Origin: Dehalococcoidia bacterium
GTDB lineage: Bacteria; Chloroflexota; Dehalococcoidia; JACQUA01
Direction: 5' to 3'
NCBI GenBank assembly: GCA_030689845.1
Contig: JAUYHV010000215.1
Location: forward strand, 1-11,318
Length of the DNA: 11,318 nucleotides
The notes under the pieces were generated by a model that ran no database searches, was not told the DNA's origin, and saw only the letters and a list, made by a program, of their open reading frames with translations. Below, in pieces: positions 6,284 through 11,318 of the stretch (position 1 is the stretch's first letter; each line of letters starts with the position of its first letter). Made by a program: the position numbers and the translations under genes.

Positions 6284-6865
6284 TTGTTTAAATCGGCTGA
6301 AATAAGGGAATCGGCGAGGAAATACCTTGCGCCACCTTTAAATAGACTGGTTTCCGTAATCAGGTTGTCACCCAACATGCTGACAGTCACAGGATTTATT
6401 GTCACGGTTGGGGCAGGGTATGTTATTTCCAGGGGCTATTTTCCCCTGGGTGGAATAATTATCCTGGTGGCAGGTTTTTTCGACATTCTCGATGGAGCCG
6501 TTGCCAGGGCACGAAATCTCACAACTAAATTCGGAGCCGCCCTGGACTCAACCCTGGACAGGTTCGGAGAGGCAGCGTTGTTCCTGGGACTGCTTTTGTT
6601 TTATTTGTCGTCGGGCAATAATACTAACGTAGTCCTGGTCTATATCTCCCTGGTGGGGTCTATTCTCGTAAGCTATGTCCGTGCCCGGGCAGAGGGACTT
6701 GGACTGAAAGGCGAAAGAGGATTTTTCACCAGGCCGGAACGCATCATTGTCCTGGCCGCCGGGCTTATTATCAACCAGGTCACCATAGTGTTATGGGCCT
6801 TTGCAATACTGACACATCTTACAGTTGTCCAGAGACTGATGGAAACATGGAAACAGGGAAAATAA
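6284..6865 (+). CDS. pgsA: CDP-alcohol phosphatidyltransferase, phosphatidylinositol-phosphate-synthase-like
   Basis: Integral membrane enzyme of 193 residues with several hydrophobic helices (roughly 34-65, 95-130 and 152-180). It holds the full class I CDP-alcohol motif D-x2-DG-x2-AR-x8-G-x3-D-x3-D: Asp67, Asp70, Gly71, Ala74, Arg75, Gly84, Asp88 and Asp92, which bind metal and CDP-diacylglycerol. SYVRARAEGLGL (130-141) and GFFTRPERIIVLAAG (146-160) resemble the inositol-phosphate-binding segments of actinobacterial PI-phosphate synthase rather than glycerophosphate PgsA. Predicted reaction: CDP-diacylglycerol plus inositol phosphate gives phosphatidylinositol phosphate and CMP. The ino1 product made two genes upstream is the expected co-substrate. 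Phosphatidylglycerophosphate synthase is the main alternative. purA follows after 34 bases. Confidence 0.87.
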   Translation: MFKSAEIRESARKYLAPPLNRLVSVIRLSPNMLTVTGFIVTVGAGYVISRGYFPLGGIIILVAGFFDILDGAVARARNLTTKFGAALDSTLDRFGEAALFLGLLLFYLSSGNNTNVVLVYISLVGSILVSYVRARAEGLGLKGERGFFTRPERIIVLAAGLIINQVTIVLWAFAILTHLTVVQRLMETWKQGK

Positions 6866-6899
6866 AAAATATGTTTATTCTTTATCAAGGAAGTAACCT

Positions 6900-8183
6900 A
6901 TGGCCGTAATAGAGATAATCGGGGGTCAGTGGGGGGACGAGGGAAAAGGAAAAATCGTGGAACTCATGGCCCGGAAAGCTGACCTGGTGGTCAGGTTTTC
7001 CGGCGGAAGCAACGCGGGACATACGGTAATCAACCAGTACGGGACTTTCGGACTTCACCTGGTGCCATCGGGGATATTTTACTCCGGCGTAAAATGCCTT
7101 TTGGGTAACGGTGTCGTGGTTGACCCTGCCATATTGATCCAGGAAATGGAAAGCCTGAACAGCAGGGGCATCAGCACCTCCAATTTATTTATAAGCGAAA
7201 GGGCCCACCTGGTAATGCCCTATCACCTTCTCCTGGACGGCCTGGAAGAGGAAGCCCGGGGAGCCGGGGCCATAGGGACAACCAGGCGGGGTATCGGCCC
7301 GGCGTTTGTAGATAAAACCGCCCGCCAGGGCATAAGGGTAGCAGACCTCCTTGATAAGAAAGTATTTTTCAGGCGTTTGAGCCAGGTAATGCAGTTAAAA
7401 AACGTAATCCTTACCAAAGTCTACGGAGCCCAACCCCTGTCTGTTGACGAGGTATACAAACAATATCTTTCCTATGCAAGAACGCTGGCGCCCCATATCA
7501 CGGATACCCAGCGTTTAGTCGATGAAGCGCTTGAAAGAAAAGATTTTATCCTCCTGGAAGGCGCCCAGGGAACCCTCCTCGATCCCGACTTCGGCACCTA
7601 CCCTTACGTGACTTCCTCCTCCCCCATGGCCGGTGGAGGCTGCCAGGGTTCGGGAATCGGACCGAAACGCATTGATCGTATAATCGGTATTTTTAAAGCC
7701 TACAATACCAGGGTAGGAAGCGGGGCAATGCCCACGGAATTAGATGACGAAACAGGAGAGTTAATCCGCGAGATTGCCCACGAATTCGGCACCACCACGG
7801 GGCGTCCACGCAGGTGCGGCTGGTTCGATGCCGTTGCCGGAGCATTCAGCGTGAGGATAAACAGCTTTACAGGATTAGCCATAACCCGACTGGATGTTCT
7901 TGACGCCCTGCCTCAAATAAAGATTTGCACGGGATACCATTTAGACGGGAAGTTAGTCCGGGGGTTTCCCACTCAACTCACCACACTGGAAAAATGCCAG
8001 CCGGTTTACGAAGAAATGCCCGGGTGGCTTACCCCCACTTCGGATATCCGACGCTACAGGGACCTTCCCCTGGCAGCAAGACGGTATTTGCGGAAAATGG
8101 AGGAACTCCTGTCCTGTCCGGTGGATATTGTGTCCGTGGGAGCCAGGCGGGAAGAAACCATAATAATTAAACCCATCCCTTAA
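6900..8183 (+). CDS. purA: Adenylosuccinate synthetase
   Basis: Condenses IMP with aspartate using GTP, the first committed step to AMP. The 427-residue product has the signature GGQWGDEGKGK with catalytic Asp13, GGSNAGHTV with His41, GTTRRGIGPA near residue 127, LEGAQGTLLD near 219, VTSSSP, and TTGRPRRCGWFD near 300. Length and residue numbering of Asp13 and His41 equal the E. coli enzyme, so it should be fully functional. AAGGAAG lies 6 bases before the ATG. It follows pgsA on the same strand but has no pathway link to it; no other purine gene is in the window. Confidence 0.97.
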   Translation: MAVIEIIGGQWGDEGKGKIVELMARKADLVVRFSGGSNAGHTVINQYGTFGLHLVPSGIFYSGVKCLLGNGVVVDPAILIQEMESLNSRGISTSNLFISERAHLVMPYHLLLDGLEEEARGAGAIGTTRRGIGPAFVDKTARQGIRVADLLDKKVFFRRLSQVMQLKNVILTKVYGAQPLSVDEVYKQYLSYARTLAPHITDTQRLVDEALERKDFILLEGAQGTLLDPDFGTYPYVTSSSPMAGGGCQGSGIGPKRIDRIIGIFKAYNTRVGSGAMPTELDDETGELIREIAHEFGTTTGRPRRCGWFDAVAGAFSVRINSFTGLAITRLDVLDALPQIKICTGYHLDGKLVRGFPTQLTTLEKCQPVYEEMPGWLTPTSDIRRYRDLPLAARRYLRKMEELLSCPVDIVSVGARREETIIIKPIP

Positions 8184-8271
8184 CTCCGGTCAAGGTTCCC
8201 GGAACGAATAATAATAAACCCCGCTACGGAGGCAGTGTATAGTATTTTAATGACTTATTTCAGGTGGTGAA

Positions 8272-9915
8272 ATGAAATTAGAAAAAACCCAGACTATTGC
8301 TACCGAAGTGCTGGTGATTGGAGGAGGCGGAGCCGGGCTCAGGGCAGCCATCGAAGCCAGGAAAAACGGCTCGGAAGTGCTTTTACTGTCGCTTTCCCGG
8401 GCCGGCTACGGAAACAACACAGCCATCTCCATGGGCATGTTTGCCGCTTCCAGCGGTACCCGTGACCCCAGGGACAATCCCGGAGTCCACCTCCAGGACA
8501 CCGTCGTTTCCGGGCGCTATATGAACAACCAGGTGCTGGCGGAAGTTATGGCAGAGGGAGCGTGGCAGCAGGTAAAAGACCTGGAAGAAATGGGAGTAGA
8601 GTTTAAAAAAAGCGGCAGCCAGACCTGGATAATGCACGTGCCCGGCCACACCTACCCCAGGCACGTCAGCGCCAACCGTACCCTGGGAGCGGAATTCACC
8701 CTCCCCATGCGCCGGTACGCCGAAGAAGCGGGAGTCCGTTTTCTCGAGGGCGTCCAGGTAACAAAGCTGCTGGTTTCCCACGGTGGGGTCTCGGGGGTTA
8801 CCGGAATCGACACCTTAGGAAACTTGTACGTCATATATGCCGGGGCCACCGTGTTGGCCAGCGGGGGCGCCGGGGAGGTTTTCTTACGCACCAACAATGC
8901 CGCCGGTTCGACCGGGGACGGCATTGCCCTGTGCTATGGCAGCGGCCTGCCCCTGGTAGACATGGAATTTGTCCAGTTTTACCCCACCACCCTGGGCGAA
9001 TACGGCTCAAGGGTATGGGCCTACGAGGTTACCCTGGGCAGGGGAGCAACCCTGCGCAACTCCCTCGGTGAAGATATCCTGGAAAAACATAATCTCAAAA
9101 ACTTCATGACCATGACCAGAGACCGCCTGGCCCGGGCTATTATGCTGGAGATACTCGACGGCCATGACATTGACGGAAAGATGGCGGCTGACTTCAGCAT
9201 CATGCCGGATGACCTGCTGGAAAAAATGCACCGGATAAACAAGAACCTCCGCTACCCCGAAAAAGCCATGGTAGCCCCCGCTGCCCACTATTTTATGGGT
9301 GGAGTAGATATCAATATCAATACTGAAACGGCATTGAATAATTTGTTCGTAGCCGGGGAGCTTTGCGGCGGTATCCACGGAGCAAACCGCCTGACCGGGA
9401 ATGCCATAACAGACATCTTCGTATTCGGCGCCATAGCCGGGAGGCAGGCGGCCCGGCTCAAGGGAGGAAAATCCGGGGAAGCAGAAGTTTCCGTAGACGA
9501 AGAGGCAGGCAGGCTTCAGGGGATACTGGATAGAAAAGGGCGGGAAAACCTGGAAACATGCTCCCGGGGCTTGAGGGAAACCATGTGGAAAAAAGCCGGA
9601 ATAATAAGAAGCCGGGAAAGCCTCGGAGAGGCTTTGCGGGAAGTTACGGCCGGACAGAACCGGATAAAGCAGGTCCCGGCTGACAATCCCCGGGATTTAA
9701 TAAAACTGTTGAAACTTGAAAATATGCTGCTGGTTTCAGAAATGGTCTGCAAGGCCGCAATCATGCGTACCGAGAGCCGCGGTTCCCACTACAGGACCGA
9801 CTTTCCCGGGGAAGACAACGGGGAATGGCTTAAAAACATCTTCATTACTTCAAAAAATAATGAGATGGAACTGGCAGCCAGACCTGTGGCCTTTACGAAA
9901 ATATCCCCTCAATAG
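8272..9915 (+). CDS. Fumarate reductase/succinate dehydrogenase-like flavoprotein, orphan
   Basis: A 547-residue protein of the FAD-binding fumarate reductase/aspartate oxidase superfamily. It has the GxGxxG fold VLVIGGGGAGLRAAIEA (Gly17-Gly22), GGAGEVF (198-204), STGDG (213-217), MEFVQFYPT (231-239), TRDRLARAI (Arg283 at the usual proton-donor position), AHYFMGG (His339), GELCGGIHGANRLTGNA (Arg373) and a C-terminal helical domain. Atypical points: the covalent-FAD histidine is Asn49 in NNTAISMGM, so FAD should be non-covalent; the HPT histidine is Tyr237; and the TE...RGEGG loop is shortened to VTLGRGATLRN. No iron-sulphur or membrane-anchor subunit is adjacent and no signal peptide is visible. 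It is probably a cytoplasmic oxidoreductase of unknown substrate; L-aspartate oxidase is possible but no nadA or nadC is near. The ribosome binding site is AGGTGGTGA just before the ATG. Confidence 0.85.
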   Translation: MKLEKTQTIATEVLVIGGGGAGLRAAIEARKNGSEVLLLSLSRAGYGNNTAISMGMFAASSGTRDPRDNPGVHLQDTVVSGRYMNNQVLAEVMAEGAWQQVKDLEEMGVEFKKSGSQTWIMHVPGHTYPRHVSANRTLGAEFTLPMRRYAEEAGVRFLEGVQVTKLLVSHGGVSGVTGIDTLGNLYVIYAGATVLASGGAGEVFLRTNNAAGSTGDGIALCYGSGLPLVDMEFVQFYPTTLGEYGSRVWAYEVTLGRGATLRNSLGEDILEKHNLKNFMTMTRDRLARAIMLEILDGHDIDGKMAADFSIMPDDLLEKMHRINKNLRYPEKAMVAPAAHYFMGGVDININTETALNNLFVAGELCGGIHGANRLTGNAITDIFVFGAIAGRQAARLKGGKSGEAEVSVDEEAGRLQGILDRKGRENLETCSRGLRETMWKKAGIIRSRESLGEALREVTAGQNRIKQVPADNPRDLIKLLKLENMLLVSEMVCKAAIMRTESRGSHYRTDFPGEDNGEWLKNIFITSKNNEMELAARPVAFTKISPQ

Positions 9916-10006
9916 GCCGTCCCCGGGGTTTCCAGGCAGGAGACGTATCACCCGAGAGCAAAAAAGTGCAATCCGTTAAGTAAATTACGTTTCAAGGCAT
10001 CAGTGT

Positions 10007-10035
10007 TTGACAAGGAAGATAATCGGTAGTATTCT
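10007..10035 (+). promoter_or_regulatory. Promoter of the toxin-antitoxin pair
   Basis: Consensus TTGACA (10007-10012), a 17-base spacer and TATTCT (10030-10035). GGTA at 10025-10028 and TACC at 10041-10044 flank the -10 as a loose inverted repeat, a plausible site for autoregulation by the ribbon-helix-helix antitoxin. The 9916-10006 stretch before it shows no gene. Confidence 0.6.
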
Positions 10036-10060
10036 TAGTATACCAAAGCTTGTATTACCG

Positions 10061-10071
10061 AAAGGAGGGGG
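10061..10071 (+). promoter_or_regulatory. Very strong Shine-Dalgarno for the antitoxin
   Basis: AAAGGAGGGGG ends 3 bases before the ATG at 10075 and is the best ribosome binding site in the window. This fits the need for antitoxin in excess over toxin, whose site (AGGAAG at 10347-10352) is weaker. Confidence 0.7.
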
Positions 10072-10074
10072 TAA

Positions 10075-10368
10075 ATGGGTGGAAAAGCAAAGACAGAAAA
10101 AATGTCGGTAACGCTGCCCAGGGAACTGGCTGGTGAAATCCGTTCTATCGCGTCGCAGGGAGAGATAAGCTCTTTTTTCACCGAGGCGCTGGAGCATTTT
10201 ATAGCCTACCGCAAACAGAAGATAGCCCTGGAGAAGGGCTTTGGCGCCTGGAAGGATGAGAGTCATCCTGACCTGGCTACTCCTGAAGACTCTTCTGCTT
10301 ATGTCCGCTCCGTCAGGGAAGCGGATAGAGAGAGACAACAGCGATTAGGAAGCGTCAGTGCAAAGTAG
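10075..10368 (+). CDS. Ribbon-helix-helix antitoxin, VapB-like
   Basis: A 97-residue protein with a short basic lead, then MSVTLPRELAGEIRSIAS (residues 10-27) and EISSFFTEALEHFIAYRK (30-47), the strand-helix-helix order of CopG/Arc-type DNA-binding dimers. The C-terminal half (about 55-97) is acidic to amphipathic and would wrap the toxin. Start choice is supported by the strong Shine-Dalgarno. The toxin gene overlaps its end by 11 bases. It probably represses its own promoter and neutralises the PIN toxin. Gene symbol is withheld because RHH antitoxins paired with PIN toxins go under several names. Confidence 0.85.
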   Translation: MGGKAKTEKMSVTLPRELAGEIRSIASQGEISSFFTEALEHFIAYRKQKIALEKGFGAWKDESHPDLATPEDSSAYVRSVREADRERQQRLGSVSAK

Positions 10369-10768
10369 CCGGGTGAAGGGTATCTCCTGCCTGGTGGATA
10401 CTGATATTGCCATTGATTTTCTGAGACGGCGTGAATATGCCCGGGAACTGCTTGAGAACTGGGTCGGAGAAGGGCTTCTGGCAATCAGCGCCCTTACTCA
10501 TCTTGAGATATACCAGGGGATGAAGGCTGGAGAAGAGAGGGCAACCAACGCTTTTCTTGACGGCCTCGTTTCCGTTGCTGTGGACATACCGATTGCCCGG
10601 CGGGCAGGTACGATGCTGGGGGAGCTTCATTCAAAGGGGATGACGCTTGGTATTGTGGATGCCGTCATCGCCGCTACGGCTTTGCAGTTTGGCGCTCCAC
10701 TTTTAACCAACAACGTAGAGCGTTATCCTGTTGCCGACTTGAAGGTCATCAGGGGCCTGGAGGTTTAG
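10358..10768 (+). CDS. vapC: PIN-domain ribonuclease toxin, VapC family
   Basis: A 136-residue PIN-domain protein, the usual VapC length, expected to be a Mg-dependent ribonuclease that blocks translation when freed from its antitoxin. Acidic residues are at the expected places: Asp14 in LVDTDIAIDFL, Glu50 in ALTHLEIYQG and Asp101 in GIVDAVIAATA; LLTNNVERYP (116-124) is the closing TxN motif. The GTG at 10358 is chosen because AGGAAG (10347-10352) lies 5 bases upstream; a second in-frame GTG at 10373 would remove five residues and most of the overlap. The catalytic set looks complete, so the pair is probably functional. The neighbouring transposase-like ORF suggests an accessory setting. Confidence 0.9.
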   Translation: MQSSRVKGISCLVDTDIAIDFLRRREYARELLENWVGEGLLAISALTHLEIYQGMKAGEERATNAFLDGLVSVAVDIPIARRAGTMLGELHSKGMTLGIVDAVIAATALQFGAPLLTNNVERYPVADLKVIRGLEV

Positions 10769-10828
10769 TTTATTGCTGAATCAATCCCTCAGGGAATAAT
10801 ACAGTGGATATGCGCTGAAGTACCTCAA

Positions 10829-11228
10829 TTAAATCTTACTGAAGAAATGCGCTACAAAAACATGGCCAGCGTGTCCGACGGGAGCCATTATCAATCTCGT
10901 TTTCACGATTTTACCGGTTTTAACATTCTTAGCTCTCACTTCGAGGGCGCTCGCCACCATTTTCTTCGAGGCATTCATGTAAGCGTTAATGACGCTCTGT
11001 TGGTCTTCTTCTACAACGTCCGCGAGCGGCGCCTCTGCATCTGCCCATTCCTTTGGAGACTTGTAGCCGAGCAGGTCAGCAAAGTTCTTGTTGCAGACTT
11101 TGTGAATATCATCAAGATAGATGTAAACCGACAGTCTCTTCCAATACAAGATGAGCCCGAAGGGGGCATCGATTTCTAATACAGGATGAGCCTTAAGCAG
11201 TAAGGCAACTCGTTTATGATTGGGGCAT
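10829..11228 (-). CDS. PAS-domain protein, 5' end disturbed or truncated
   Basis: The minus-strand frame ends at TAA (complement of 10829-10831). It encodes a compact PAS-like domain: LYWKRLSVYIYLDDIHKVCN, NFADLLGYKSPKEWAD, a polar DVVEEDQQSVINAYMNAS helix, VRAKNVKTGKIVKTRL and PVGHAGHVFVAHFFSKI. That is a sensor-type PAS fold with no attached output domain. The only standard start in this frame is TTG at 11149, but family-like sequence (RVALLLKAHPVLEIDAPFG) continues upstream with no ATG, GTG or TTG start until an in-frame stop at 11239-11237. An ATG at 11228-11226 lies one frame off; removing one C from the CCCC at 11225-11222 would give MPNHKRVALLLKAHP. The gene is therefore either frameshifted at its start, truncated, or begins internally. 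The 5' limit given is that frame-shifted ATG. It converges on vapC. Confidence 0.6.
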
Positions 11229-11318
11229 GCAACTGATCATGAACGACGAAAGACTTCAAACAATAGAACAGGTCAAAGAGTTTTTAGGGGGGAGTGAGGA
11301 AGTGGATTTTGGAGGGGT
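11227..11318 (+). CDS. N-terminus of an integrase/transposase-like ORF (cut by window edge)
   Basis: The open frame reads MQLI then MNDERLQTIEQVKEFLGGSE and EVDFGG up to the window end. MNDxxLxTIEQVKxFLxGS is how I remember the start of a group of DDE (rve-core) transposases with N-terminal helix-turn-helix regions. Only 30 residues are visible, so the family is tentative. ATG 11239 is as likely a start as 11227; neither has a good ribosome binding site. I could not identify a terminal inverted repeat between vapC and this ORF. It overlaps the disturbed 5' end of the divergent PAS gene. Confidence 0.5.
   Translation, partial: MQLIMNDERLQTIEQVKEFLGGSEEVDFGG

Noticed and set aside
9921..9928. 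CCCCGGGG just after the flavoprotein stop as a terminator core.
   Set aside because: No loop is possible and no T-tract follows.
10781..10800. TCCCT-C-AGGGA palindrome between the convergent vapC and PAS genes.
   Set aside because: Loop of one base and no T-run, so it cannot form a standard terminator hairpin.
10847..11179. Plus-strand open frame of 110 residues opposite the PAS gene.
   Set aside because: No family resemblance and no ribosome binding site; the minus strand reads as a recognisable PAS domain.
10001..11318. A larger phage or plasmid defence island.
   Set aside because: Only a toxin-antitoxin pair, a PAS fragment and an edge-cut transposase-like ORF are present; nothing else supports a defence system.

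Overview
The window looks like a chromosomal segment of a Gram-positive-like or monoderm bacterium of roughly 50% GC. It carries an actinobacterial-type inositol-phosphate synthase, an inositol-type CDP-alcohol phosphotransferase, a PimA-like glycosyltransferase, a DUF5679-like zinc ribbon and a PHP phosphatase of a type I associate with archaea and Dehalococcoidia. My best guess is a Dehalococcoidia-like Chloroflexota; an anaerobic Clostridia or deep actinobacterial lineage is the alternative. This placement is inference from protein character, not a search. TTG starts are frequent (truB, ino1, pgsA), each explained by an upstream Shine-Dalgarno or by overlap with the preceding gene.

Layout. 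Positions 1-300 hold the decayed 3' part of a GIY-YIG nuclease gene followed by a hairpin and a tandem repeat. Positions 437-1803 hold the overlapping pair rbfA-truB (30S maturation and tRNA Psi55). A promoter with a palindrome across its -35 leads to a 45-residue zinc-ribbon protein (1867-2004). A PHP-family phosphatase follows on the minus strand (2123-2815). An AT-rich divergent promoter region separates it from a plus-strand run: a tandem-domain universal stress protein (3033-3905), inositol-3-phosphate synthase (3944-5074), a PimA-like GT4 glycosyltransferase (5046-6224), a phosphatidylinositol-phosphate-synthase-like enzyme (6284-6865), purA (6900-8183) and an orphan fumarate-reductase-like flavoprotein (8272-9915).

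The right end (from about 10000) is accessory: a promoter, a ribbon-helix-helix antitoxin with an overlapping PIN-domain toxin (VapBC type), a convergent PAS-domain gene with a disturbed 5' end, and the start of an integrase/transposase-like ORF cut by the window edge.

The most coherent system is ino1-GT4-pgsA: glucose-6-phosphate to inositol phosphate, coupling to CDP-diacylglycerol to give phosphatidylinositol phosphate, and probable glycosylation of the inositol lipid. This is the core of the mycobacterial PI/PIM pathway in compact form, without a visible PatA acyltransferase or inositol monophosphatase. I see no CRISPR array, rRNA, tRNA or convincing intrinsic terminator. I found no clearly undescribed system; the lipid cassette, the atypical flavoprotein and the PAS/transposase junction deserve most attention.
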